A model generated the notes under the pieces. It had not been told where the DNA came from and searched no databases. It worked only from the letters and a program-made list of their open reading frames with translations. Positions 22,288 through 29,221 of a DNA stretch of 29,221 nucleotides are shown here, one piece after another. The stretch's first letter is position 1, and the number at the start of each line of letters is the position of its first letter. A program made the position numbers and the translations under genes. This stretch comes from Caulobacter sp. (lineage in GTDB: Bacteria; Pseudomonadota; Alphaproteobacteria; Caulobacterales; Caulobacteraceae), in contig JAQGIN010000245.1 in NCBI GenBank assembly GCA_028291125.1, positions 1 to 29,221 of the forward strand. Direction: 5' to 3'.

Positions 22288-23735
22288 GTCGGGTGTTGGG
22301 GGCGATCGACGCCCATGCCGCCGCCTCGCCCGACGCGATCGCGCTGAGCACGTCGTCGGCGACCTGGACCTACGCCCAGCTTGGCGAAGCTGTCGGCCAG
22401 ACCGCGACGGCGCTGTTCGCCTTCGCGCCCCTGGTCCGCCCCGGCGCGCCGGTGGCGCTGCGTCTGCCCAACGGGCCGGCCTGGGTGATCCTGGACCTGG
22501 CGCTGATCCGCCTGGGCTGGCCCAGCCTGCCGCTGCCGGGCTTTTTCACGCCGGCCCAGCGCGATCACGCCCTGGCGGACGCTGGCGTGACCCTGCTGAT
22601 CGAGGCGGCCGAGGCCGACGGCCAGATCGTCGTGGCGGGCACGCCGATCGCCGTGACGCCCCGCCTCGATCCGCCGGTTCCGCTGCCCGCCGGTACGGCC
22701 AAGATCACCTACACCTCGGGCTCGACGGGCCAGCCGAAGGGCGTCTGTCTGTCGCAGACCCAGATGGAGGCGGTGGCTGGGAGTCTCGTCGCGGCCATCG
22801 GCGCGGATTATGCCGGCCGGCATCTTCCGCTGCTGCCGCTATCGATCCTGCTCGAGAACGTGGCGGGCCTCTACACCACCTTGATCGCTGGTGGGCGTTA
22901 CCACGTCCTGCCGGCGGCGGCGCTGGGCCTGGGTGATCCCTTCCGGCCCGATCTGGCGGGCCTGGCGAGCGCCATCGCGGCCGAGGAGGCGACCAGCCTG
23001 ATCGTCGTGCCCGAACTGCTGCGGGCCCTGCTGATGGTGATGACCTTCACCGGCGCGCGCTTCCCCCAGCTGAACCTGGTGGCGGTCGGCGGGGCCAAGG
23101 TCTCGTCGCAACTGCTAAGCCAGGCCGACGCCTTGGGCCTGCCGGTCTACGAAGGCTATGGCCTGAGCGAGTGCGCCTCTGTGGTGGCGCTGAACACGCC
23201 TGCCGCCCGCAAGGTCGGCGCGGTCGGGCGGCCCTTGTCGCACCTGACCGTCGAGATCGCGCCGGACGGCGAGATCGTCGTCGGACCCCATCCGTTCCTC
23301 GGCTATGCCGGCGGCGCGCTGAACGCAGGCGTGGTCCGCACCGGCGATCTGGGCGGCTTGGACGCCGATGGGTTCCTGCGCATCGAGGGCCGTCGCAGCA
23401 ACACCATCATCACCGCCTTCGGGCGCAACGTCGCGCCCGAGTGGGTGGAGAGCGAGCTGCTGGCCCAGCCCGAAATCCGCCAGGCCGTGGTGTTCGGCGA
23501 AGCCCAGGCCGCCCTCGGCGCGCTGATCGTACCCCTGCTGCCCGACATGGACGAGGCGGTGATCGCCCAGGCCGTGGCCCGCGCCAACCAGGCCTTGCCT
23601 GACTACGCCCAGGTCAAGCGCTGGCAGGTCCGCGCGCCGTTCGACCTCGCCGCCGGCGAACTGACCAACAACGGCCGTCCCCGTCGGGCGGTCCTGCTGT
23701 CGCGTCACCGCGACTTCATCGAAGCTGCTCAATAG
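22284..23735 (+). CDS. ANL-superfamily AMP-binding acyl ligase with altered A10 motif
   Basis: A 483-residue ligase from ATG 22284, overlapping the preceding stop by four bases. The phosphate-binding loop is YTSGSTGQPKG (143-153). The aromatic/adenine region is YEGYGLSE, and the ribose-binding aspartate is in VRTGDLGGLDADGFL, followed by the hinge segment GRRSNTIITAFGRNV. The C-terminal A10 motif reads LTNNGRPRR, so the position normally held by the catalytic lysine (GK) is Arg465. It is about 50 residues shorter than typical fatty-acyl-CoA synthetases. It probably activates a carboxylic acid, likely a fatty acid, as an adenylate or thioester for its operon partners (inference). The A10 change may slow adenylation or be a family trait. 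Confidence 0.9.
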   Translation: MSRVLGAIDAHAAASPDAIALSTSSATWTYAQLGEAVGQTATALFAFAPLVRPGAPVALRLPNGPAWVILDLALIRLGWPSLPLPGFFTPAQRDHALADAGVTLLIEAAEADGQIVVAGTPIAVTPRLDPPVPLPAGTAKITYTSGSTGQPKGVCLSQTQMEAVAGSLVAAIGADYAGRHLPLLPLSILLENVAGLYTTLIAGGRYHVLPAAALGLGDPFRPDLAGLASAIAAEEATSLIVVPELLRALLMVMTFTGARFPQLNLVAVGGAKVSSQLLSQADALGLPVYEGYGLSECASVVALNTPAARKVGAVGRPLSHLTVEIAPDGEIVVGPHPFLGYAGGALNAGVVRTGDLGGLDADGFLRIEGRRSNTIITAFGRNVAPEWVESELLAQPEIRQAVVFGEAQAALGALIVPLLPDMDEAVIAQAVARANQALPDYAQVKRWQVRAPFDLAAGELTNNGRPRRAVLLSRHRDFIEAAQ

Positions 23736-23747
23736 GAGCCTGACTTG

Positions 23748-24410
23748 ATGTTCTTCCAGAGACTGGTCGCCGAAACCGCCGAGGGGCAGCAGATCCTGGC
23801 CAGCGTGCCGCAGATCCAGGACGGCCTGATGGGCCTCATATCGCGCGAGACCTACATCGCCTACCTCACCGAGGCCTATCATCACGTCAAGCATACCGTG
23901 CCGCTGATGCGGGCGGCGCGCGCGCGCCTCGACGACGGCCATGACCGCTTCCGCCACGCGCTCGACGAGTACATCGCCGAGGAGACGGGTCACGAGCACT
24001 GGATCCTCGATGATATCCGTCACTGCGGCGGCGATCCCGAGGTCGTGCGGCTGGGCGAGCCGCGCGAGGCTACCAGCCGCATGGTCGCCTTCGCTTACGA
24101 CGACATCGCCAACGTCAATCCGATGGGCTTTTTTGGCATGGTGTTCGTGCTGGAGGGGACGAGCGTGCGTTTGGCCACGCAGGGCGCGGAGGCCGTGGCG
24201 ACCAACCTGGGGCTCGGGCCGGAGTGCTTCAGCTACCTGACGTCGCACGGCTCGCTGGACATGGAGCATCTGGTCTTCTTCCAGAAGCTGATGGACGAGG
24301 TCACCGACGCCGACGATCAGGCGGCGATCATCGCGGTCGCCAAGACGATCTTCGAACGTTTCGCCGACGTCTTCCGCTCAATTCCGCACGATCGGGTGGC
24401 CTATGTTTAG
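23748..24410 (+). CDS. Heme-oxygenase-like diiron (HDO) iron-containing redox enzyme
   Basis: A 220-residue all-helical protein. ATG 23748 is preferred, with AGGAG nine bases upstream. Likely metal-ligand motifs of the TenA/heme-oxygenase-like diiron superfamily are EETGHEH (E79, H82), LEG (E136) and HGSLDMEH (H167, D171, H174), with further histidines in EAYHHVKH (42-49). Relatives include UndA, which decarboxylates fatty acids to alkenes, and N-oxygenases or desaturases such as SznF and BesC. The enzyme probably performs an O2-dependent oxidation of the acyl substrate activated by the ligase (inference). It lies 12 bp after the ligase stop and overlaps the SDR gene by eight bases. The family is confident; the reaction is unknown. 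Confidence 0.88.
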   Translation: MFFQRLVAETAEGQQILASVPQIQDGLMGLISRETYIAYLTEAYHHVKHTVPLMRAARARLDDGHDRFRHALDEYIAEETGHEHWILDDIRHCGGDPEVVRLGEPREATSRMVAFAYDDIANVNPMGFFGMVFVLEGTSVRLATQGAEAVATNLGLGPECFSYLTSHGSLDMEHLVFFQKLMDEVTDADDQAAIIAVAKTIFERFADVFRSIPHDRVAYV

Positions 24411-25167
24411 AGACAAGTCCGTTCTGCTGACCGGCGGCGCTGGCGGCCTGGGCTCGCTAATCGCCGCCCAGTTGCTTGAGGAGGGCGCGCGTGTCGTTGT
24501 GCTCGATCGCAGTCCGCCGGCCTCCGGCGGCGCCTTCATCCAGCATGACCTTTCGACGGCAGACGGCATTGAAACCGCCGCAGCCGCGGTGTCGCGCCGC
24601 GACTGGGACATCGTCGTCAACCTGGCCGGCATCCAGCACTTCGGGCCGTTCGAGCGCCAGACGCCCGAGCACCTGATGGCCAGCTACATGGTCAACCTGA
24701 TCGCGCCCGTGCGGCTAACCCAGGCCGTGCTGCCCAGGATGAAGGCGACCGGCGGTCAGATCGTCAATGTCGGCTCGATCTTTGGTTCGATCAACTTCGC
24801 CAACTTCGTCACCTATTCCAGCGCCAAGGCTGGACTGCGCGGCTTCAGCCAGGCGCTGCGGCGCGAGCTGTCGGGCACGGGTGTCGACGTGACCTATGTG
24901 GCGCCGCGCGCTGTCAAGACGGCGCTCAACTCGCCGGCGGTCATGGCGTTCGCCAAGCTCACTCAGATGAACATGGACCCGCCTGAACTGATCGCTCGGC
25001 GGATCGTCGAGGCCGTCCGAGGTCGCAAGCACGACGTCTATTTCGGCTTTCCCGAAAGCCTGTTCGTCCGGATCAACGCCATTTTCCCACGCCTCGTCGA
25101 CGCCGCCCTGTCGGCCAACGACCGCAAGGCGGCGCGGCTGTTCACCTCCAATGTCCCGGAGCTTTGA
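24403..25167 (+). CDS. Short-chain dehydrogenase/reductase (SDR)
   Basis: A 254-residue classical SDR. The cofactor loop is TGGAGGLG (residues 10-17), and VVLDRS after strand 2 suggests NAD(H) preference through its aspartate. NLAG replaces the usual NNAG. The catalytic serine lies in NVGSIFGS, and the YSSAK motif gives Y138 and K142. The start codon overlaps the diiron gene's end, indicating coupled translation. The C-terminal part (FGFPESLFVRINAIFPRLVD) is hydrophobic, as in SDRs acting on lipid-like substrates. It probably reduces or oxidises the product of the ligase/diiron steps (inference). Confidence 0.92.
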   Translation: MFRDKSVLLTGGAGGLGSLIAAQLLEEGARVVVLDRSPPASGGAFIQHDLSTADGIETAAAAVSRRDWDIVVNLAGIQHFGPFERQTPEHLMASYMVNLIAPVRLTQAVLPRMKATGGQIVNVGSIFGSINFANFVTYSSAKAGLRGFSQALRRELSGTGVDVTYVAPRAVKTALNSPAVMAFAKLTQMNMDPPELIARRIVEAVRGRKHDVYFGFPESLFVRINAIFPRLVDAALSANDRKAARLFTSNVPEL

Positions 25168-25168
25168 C

Positions 25169-25828
25169 ATGAGACCTTCCATGCTGGCGGTGATCGCGGT
25201 CGTCGCTCTCGTCGGCGCGCCCGCCCTGGCCGCCGACCCGGCCTTCGAAGCCCGCATCGACGGGCTGGCCCGAACCTGGGCCCACGTGAACTATGAGGTG
25301 GGTGACAAGTCCGCCCAGGCGGCCGAAGCGGCCAAGTTGGCGGCCGACGCTGACGCCCTGGCCAAGCAGTATCCCAGCCGCGCCGAACCGCTGGTCTGGG
25401 AGGCGATCTCCACAGCCACCGAGGCCGGCGCCAAAGGGGGCATGGGCGGCCTTGCCCTGGCCAAGCGCGCGCGCGCGATGTTGGAACGGGCGGAGAAGAT
25501 CAACCCGACGGCCCTAGGCGATGGTTCGGTCTATACCAGCCTGGGCTCGCTTTACGCCCAGGTGCCGGGCTTCCCGATCGGGTTCGGCGATCCCGCCAAG
25601 GCGCGCGCCTATCTGACCAAGGCCCTGGCGGCCAATCCAAACGGCGTGGATTCCAACTACTTCTATGGCGATTTCCTGATGCGCCAGAACGACTACGCTG
25701 GAGCGGTCGGCGCACTCAACCGCGCGCTCGCCGCGCCGGCGCGGCCTGGCCGGGATCTCGCCGACCGAGGTCGCAAGGCCGAAGCCGCCGCCTTGCTCGC
25801 CCAAGCCCGCCAGAAGATTCACGGGTAG
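25169..25828 (+). CDS. Exported TPR-like protein, last gene of the hemolysin-family operon
   Basis: A 219-residue protein. ATG 25169 is preferred (GGAG seven bases upstream); ATG 25151 lies inside the SDR gene. The signal peptide is MRPSMLAVIAVVALVGAPALA, likely cleaved before ADP. The mature part is helical with tetratricopeptide-like units (ALAKRARAMLERAEKINPTA; ARAYLTKALAANPNGVDSNY; NDYAGAVGALNRALA). It resembles the periplasmic TPR proteins that accompany transporters or lipid-linked pathways. It begins one base after the SDR stop, so it belongs to the operon and may handle the product or a partner protein in the periplasm (inference). No catalytic motif is visible. Confidence 0.8.
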   Translation: MRPSMLAVIAVVALVGAPALAADPAFEARIDGLARTWAHVNYEVGDKSAQAAEAAKLAADADALAKQYPSRAEPLVWEAISTATEAGAKGGMGGLALAKRARAMLERAEKINPTALGDGSVYTSLGSLYAQVPGFPIGFGDPAKARAYLTKALAANPNGVDSNYFYGDFLMRQNDYAGAVGALNRALAAPARPGRDLADRGRKAEAAALLAQARQKIHG

Positions 25829-26084
25829 GGGAGCTGGCGCTGAGGATGTTCTCCCCAGCCAGATCCTTGGCCTGTCGGTCGTCACGGCGCCTCGCTTTGC
25901 GCCGGACGCTGGTCCCTAGCCCGCGGCGCTGCGTCGGCAAGGCGGCTTGCTTCCCCCGTTTGGCCGCGTGCGGCGCGCGCCGCTTGGCGGCGGGCCCGTG
26001 GCCCGGCCTGGCCGACACGGCTTCGCCGGCTGGACCGCGCTTGTCCGGAGCGCCGCAGGGGCGCGCCCGAAAGGAGCGCAAGCC
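25829..26084. other. Intergenic leader with hairpins
   Basis: About 255 bp between the TPR gene and the broken small gene. It contains a hairpin CGGCGC-CTCGCTTT-GCGCCG (25885-25904), which could end the upstream operon, and further GC-rich self-complementary sequence around 25975-26040. No gene or known riboswitch was recognised. Confidence 0.4.
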
Positions 26085-26405
26085 ATGTCCGACGATGCCC
26101 AATCCACCGACCTTGATCACCGTCCTTAACGACGCCTTTCGCCGCCGCTCCGGCGCTGGCCTGAGCCTGGTCGCGGCCGCCTTTCTCGGGGTGAAAGGCG
26201 CTGTGGTTTGGGCTGCACGGGCTGTTCACGCGTTTTTCATCTTGGCCCTGCGTGGGGATCGGCCTTGGTCCCCGACCCGGTCAGCCTGGACGGGAAGGCG
26301 CTGGCGCTCAGCTTGGTGGCCGGCCTTGGCTTTCATGCCGGCGTCATCAGGACGCTGGCGGCCTGCGTCGCGCTGGCGCTGCTTCTCCACAGACTCGGCT
26401 CTTGA
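26085..26405 (+). pseudogene. Broken membrane-protein gene, possible chromate transporter (ChrA) remnant
   Basis: A strong ribosome binding site (AAAGGAG) precedes ATG 26085, but this frame stops after 14 codons (MSDDAQSTDLDHRP). Just downstream, another frame encodes GLSLVAAAFLGVKGAVVWAA (about 26155-26214), similar to the FLGVKAAVV helix of ChrA-type chromate transporters. The original frame then reads VPDPVSLDGKALALSLVAGL and a hydrophobic tail ending LALLLHRLGS with a stop at 26403-26405. The pattern suggests a gene with internal deletions and a frameshift. The neighbour is an Fe/Mn superoxide dismutase, and such enzymes (ChrC) occur in chromate-resistance operons, which supports but does not prove the idea. 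Confidence 0.4.
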
Positions 26406-26436
26406 CCCTTTCCTCTTGCTTCATCGGAGACATCGC

Positions 26437-27132
26437 ATGACCCCCCATCTCGACCGCCGTCAGATCTTCGCCGCCGGCGCGGCCGTAGCCCTGGCCGCCG
26501 CGAGCGCTCAGGCCCAGACGCCGGCCGCCAAACCCGCGACGGCGTTCGCGCCGAAGCCCTTGCCCTTCGATCCGAAGACCATCGCCGGCCTGTCCGAAAA
26601 GTTGCTGACCAGCCACCACGACAACAACTATGTCGGCGCGGTCAAACGCCTGGGAGCCATCGAGAGCCAGCTGGCGGGCCTGGATCTCGCCACCGCGCCG
26701 GTCTTCGTGCTCAACGGCCTCAAGCGCGAGGAGCTGATCGCCTGGAATTCGATGATCCTGCATGAGCTTTATTTCGCCGGGCTGGGCGCGCCCAGCCGTC
26801 CGGGCGCGGCCCTGGCCGCCGCCATCGAGCGCGATTTCGGCAGCGACGGGCGCTGGCGCGCGGAATTCGCCGCCACTGGCAAGGCGCTGGGCGGCGGCTC
26901 GGGCTGGGTGCTGCTGACCTGGAGCCACCGCGACAATCGCCTGGTCAACACCTGGGCGGCCGACCACACCATGACCCTGGCCGGCGGCACGCCGCTCCTG
27001 GCGCTCGACATGTACGAACATGCCTACGCCCTGGACTACGGCGCCAAGGCCGCCGGCTATGTCGACGCCTTCATGGCGACGATCGCCTGGACCCATGCCG
27101 ACAAGACCTTCGCCCGCGCCGTGCCGGCCTAG
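26437..27132 (+). CDS. Exported Fe/Mn superoxide dismutase (ChrC-like by context)
   Basis: A 231-residue superoxide dismutase from ATG 26437, with GGAGA upstream; a longer open frame reaching back to 25846 is not credible. The N-terminus DRRQIFAAGAAVALAAASAQA is a twin-arginine-type signal, unusual for a SOD and implying periplasmic action. Expected metal ligands are visible: a histidine in TSHHDNNYV, a histidine in NSMILHELYFAGLG, and Asp and His in LDMYEHAYALDYG. GSGWVLLTW is the usual central strand. The protein dismutates superoxide to peroxide and oxygen. Fe versus Mn cannot be told. The NSMILHELYF variant differs from cytosolic SodB/SodA and is shared, from memory, with ChrC-like proteins. 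Confidence 0.9.
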   Translation: MTPHLDRRQIFAAGAAVALAAASAQAQTPAAKPATAFAPKPLPFDPKTIAGLSEKLLTSHHDNNYVGAVKRLGAIESQLAGLDLATAPVFVLNGLKREELIAWNSMILHELYFAGLGAPSRPGAALAAAIERDFGSDGRWRAEFAATGKALGGGSGWVLLTWSHRDNRLVNTWAADHTMTLAGGTPLLALDMYEHAYALDYGAKAAGYVDAFMATIAWTHADKTFARAVPA

Positions 27133-27155
27133 GGCGGTTCGGCCAGGCCCGCGCG

Positions 27156-28142
27156 ATGAAGCCGCTTGTCCTGTCGCTGGCGATGCTGGTCCTGGCCGGA
27201 CCGGCCGCCTGCGCGCCCAGCTCCGCGCCGCCGCCCCTGGTGCTGGAGCGGACCATCGCCTTGCCCGGCGTCGCCGGGCGCATCGATCACCTGGCCGTCG
27301 ACCTCGTCCATCGGCGCGTGTTCATCGCCGAACTCGGCAACGGAACGGTCGACGCGGTCGATATGGTCAAGGGCGCGCCGGTTGGACGGATCTCCGGCCT
27401 GAAGGAACCTCAGGGCCTGGCCTACCTGCCTGAGCGGGATGAACTGGCCATCGCCAGCGGCGGCGATGGCACGGTGCGGTTCTATCGCGGGAGCGACCTG
27501 GCGCCGGCCGGGATGGTGAAGGTCGGAGGCGACGCCGACAACCTGCGGCTCGACGCCAGCGGCCGCGTGGTGATCGGCTATGGCGCGGGGGCCCTGGCGG
27601 TGATCGATCCGGCCACGCATCGGGTGATCTCGACGCTGACCCTGCCGGCCCACCCGGAGGGCTTCCGGCTGGCGGGCGGCCAGGCCTTCGTCAATCTGCC
27701 GGACGCGCGGGTCATCGCCGTCGCCGATCTCGCCACAGGGAGGGTCAAGGCGTCCTGGCCGGCGGATCATCTTTGGAACTATCCCATGGCCCTGCGGGCC
27801 GACGGGCGCGAACTGGCCGTGGTCTACCGCTTGCCGGCCCGCCTGCAACTGCGCGACACGACCAGCGGCGCGGTGATGCTGGACCGAAAGACCTGCGGCG
27901 ACGCCGACGACGTCTTCTTCGATCCGCCGCGCCATCGCCTCTATGTGATCTGCGGCGCGGGCGGGGTCGACGTGGTGACCCTGGATGCTCCCGTCGCCGG
28001 CTCCAGGGTCACGACCCGCCCCGGGGCGCGCACCGGGCTGTTCGTGCCCGAGTGGGATCGGCTCCTGGTGGCGGCCCGCGCCGTGAGCGGCGAGGCGGCG
28101 CTTCTCATCTATCGCCCCTCGCCGGCCCGGGAAGACCGATAG
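27156..28142 (+). CDS. YncE-like beta-propeller, exported or lipoprotein
   Basis: A 328-residue protein with an N-terminal signal (MKPLVLSLAMLVLAGPAAC). Cys19 suggests a lipoprotein, although PAAC is not a perfect lipobox. The rest is a seven-bladed YncE/SMP-30-like propeller with repeated blade units: HLAVDLVHRRVFIAELGNGT, PQGLAYLPERDELAIASGGD, NLRLDASGRVVIGYGAGALA, PEGFRLAGGQAFVNLPDARV and DDVFFDPPRHRLYVICGAGG. No catalytic residues were recognised. It follows the SOD gene by 23 bp on the same strand and is probably co-transcribed. Such proteins often sit in redox- or metal-related operons as binding or scaffold proteins; the ligand is unknown. Confidence 0.85.
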   Translation: MKPLVLSLAMLVLAGPAACAPSSAPPPLVLERTIALPGVAGRIDHLAVDLVHRRVFIAELGNGTVDAVDMVKGAPVGRISGLKEPQGLAYLPERDELAIASGGDGTVRFYRGSDLAPAGMVKVGGDADNLRLDASGRVVIGYGAGALAVIDPATHRVISTLTLPAHPEGFRLAGGQAFVNLPDARVIAVADLATGRVKASWPADHLWNYPMALRADGRELAVVYRLPARLQLRDTTSGAVMLDRKTCGDADDVFFDPPRHRLYVICGAGGVDVVTLDAPVAGSRVTTRPGARTGLFVPEWDRLLVAARAVSGEAALLIYRPSPAREDR

Positions 28143-28247
28143 GTCGGCCCAGACACATCGGATCGCCTGTTGGGACGCGGAGGGTTATCCGTCAGGGGCG
28201 CGCGCGCCATAACGGCGGCAACCTCGGCGCCGGGCGATGCGACGTCA
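28143..28247. other. Short convergent intergenic region
   Basis: 105 bp between convergent genes, with an alternating CG tract (GGGGCGCGCGCGCC, about 28196-28209) that is self-complementary. There is no clear terminator with a T-run and no gene. Confidence 0.4.
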
Positions 28248-29221
28248 TCACGTCAGGATCGCGCCAAGCGCCTGCCAGGCCAGGACGACGCCGACGACGG
28301 TGATCAGGGCGCCCGACGCATAGGGCGCGCGGCGGGCGAAGGCGGCGAAGGCGCCGGAGAAGCGCTTTTCGGCATGGCGCATGCCGACGGCGGCGGCGAC
28401 CCCGACGGTGACCATGGTCACCGCCAGGCCGATCGAGAAGCACAGCACCAGGGTCGCGCCCAGCGCGATCTGCTTGAGCTGCAGGCAAACCAGCAGGACG
28501 GTGATCGAGGCGGGGCAGGGGATCAGCCCGCCGGTCAGGCCAAACAGCATGATCTGGCCGGTGGTCACGTCACGGCCGGCGAAGCGCTTCTTGATGTCGT
28601 TGGCGTGGGCCAGTTCATGGGCGTCCTGGAAGCCGGGCGAGGACACGTCGAGGCCGCTGTGGTCATGGCCATGGTCGTCGTGCTCGCTGAACACCACGTC
28701 GAAGTCATGGGCGTGCGAGCCGTGGGCGATCGACAGCCGCGCGGTGAAGTCGTGGGGCTCGGGTACTTCCTCGACGGATTCCAGGAATCCCTCGCGCTGG
28801 ACGAAGTTGAACGCCTGGACGCAGCCGTCGGCGCGCGCGGTGGTCAACGTCACCTCGGCGGCGATCGGCGCGTGGCCCCGCTCGGCGTGAAGGCGAAAGC
28901 GCGGCGGAACGCCGTCCTCGAAGAGGCTCAAGATCACCAGGCCATGGCCGGTGTCGATCCGGCGGGCCTCGTCGTGGCCATGATCATGCCCGTGGTCATG
29001 GCCATGCTCATGGGCCTCGGCGCGCTGCTCGCGCCAGGTCCGCCAGACCATCCAGAGCGCGACGGCGATGATGATCGCCGCCGAGGCCAGCTGAAACCAG
29101 GGCTCGGCGGTGTCGAGATCGAGGTTGCGTCCGAAATAGAGGCCGGCCAGGCCGATGGCCCAGACGATCGCGGTGTGCGAGGCGGTCGCCGACAGGCCCA
29201 GCAGGATCGCCTGCCAGACCG
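28248..29221 (-). CDS. NicO/RcnA-type nickel/cobalt exporter (5' end outside window)
   Basis: The frame is open from the window edge to a TGA at 28248-28250, giving about 323 residues of an incomplete protein. The first visible segment, GLSATASHTAIVWAIGLAGL, is a NicO/RcnA signature helix. A membrane segment (QLASAAIIIAVALWMVW) and a histidine-rich cytoplasmic loop (HEHGHDHGHDHGHDE) follow, then further His/Asp-rich runs (FSEHDDHGHDHSGLD). Downstream are GLTGGLIPCPASITVLLVCL, typical of the family, and two or three more membrane helices. The protein probably exports Ni2+ or Co2+ from the cytoplasm. The internal ATG at 29051 is not the true start because the coding pattern continues upstream. 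The N-terminus and any RcnR-type regulator lie outside the window. Confidence 0.9.
   Translation of the reverse strand, partial: VWQAILLGLSATASHTAIVWAIGLAGLYFGRNLDLDTAEPWFQLASAAIIIAVALWMVWRTWREQRAEAHEHGHDHGHDHGHDEARRIDTGHGLVILSLFEDGVPPRFRLHAERGHAPIAAEVTLTTARADGCVQAFNFVQREGFLESVEEVPEPHDFTARLSIAHGSHAHDFDVVFSEHDDHGHDHSGLDVSSPGFQDAHELAHANDIKKRFAGRDVTTGQIMLFGLTGGLIPCPASITVLLVCLQLKQIALGATLVLCFSIGLAVTMVTVGVAAAVGMRHAEKRFSGAFAAFARRAPYASGALITVVGVVLAWQALGAILT

Noticed and set aside
28198..28209. Alternating CG tract as a special DNA structure or terminator.
   Set aside because: Similar short CG runs occur inside coding regions here (about 23917 and 25467), so base composition explains it.
1..29221. tRNA genes, CRISPR arrays, complete insertion sequences or prophage genes.
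   Set aside because: None found by reading both strands: no cloverleaf-like CCA-ended gene, no regularly spaced long repeats, and no recognisable transposase or integrase.

Overview
The window is GC-rich alphaproteobacterial DNA. Two large TonB-dependent receptors, a FecI/FecR/FecA signalling set, dense overlapping genes, GTG/TTG starts and weak Shine-Dalgarno sites suggest a Caulobacter/Phenylobacterium-like organism (inferred from gene content; no rRNA or tRNA is present). I recognise no CRISPR array, tRNA, complete insertion sequence or phage gene.

Layout. (1) 3-290: the end of a tannase/feruloyl-esterase-like gene. (2) 277-2143: a small island bounded by a 68-bp inverted repeat at about 91% identity. 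It holds one gene, a winged-helix Fic protein with a degenerate catalytic motif, whose promoter carries five copies of a GCGCAACTA box spaced about 21 bp apart. (3) 2130-13654: a glycoside-utilisation locus with an MGH1/GH63-like glycosidase, a TonB receptor, a divergent LysR regulator, a glycerate 2-kinase, an MFS permease, a zinc-less medium-chain dehydrogenase, a Gfo/Idh/MocA oxidoreductase and a GH36-like alpha-galactosidase. Glycosidases together with a glycerate kinase suggest a glycosyl-glycerate (mannosyl-, glucosyl- or galactosyl-glycerate) as substrate. (4) 13737-14696: a purple-acid-phosphatase-like metallophosphoesterase, then about 480 bp with hairpins but no convincing gene. (5) 15178-17182: a divergent pair, an ABM-like/GST fusion and an ECF sigma factor with a SnoaL-like C-terminal domain. 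(6) 17357-21489, minus strand: fecI-fecR-fecA-type signalling with an STN-bearing TonB receptor. (7) 21499-25828, plus strand and divergent from fecI: a translationally coupled operon of thermostable-hemolysin-family protein, ANL acyl ligase, heme-oxygenase-like diiron protein, SDR and exported TPR-like protein. This looks like an uncharacterised small-molecule (probably fatty-acid-derived) pathway. (8) 26085-28142: a broken small membrane-protein gene (possible chromate-transporter remnant), an exported Fe/Mn superoxide dismutase and a YncE-like beta-propeller protein. (9) 28248 to the window end, minus strand: a NicO/RcnA-type nickel/cobalt exporter, cut by the window edge.

The two strongest candidates for something undescribed are the hemolysin-ligase-diiron-SDR-TPR operon beside a Fec-type signalling receptor, and the inverted-repeat-bounded Fic island with its phased operator array. 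The glycosyl-glycerate locus is a testable third. Family calls come from reading motifs; no database search was run.
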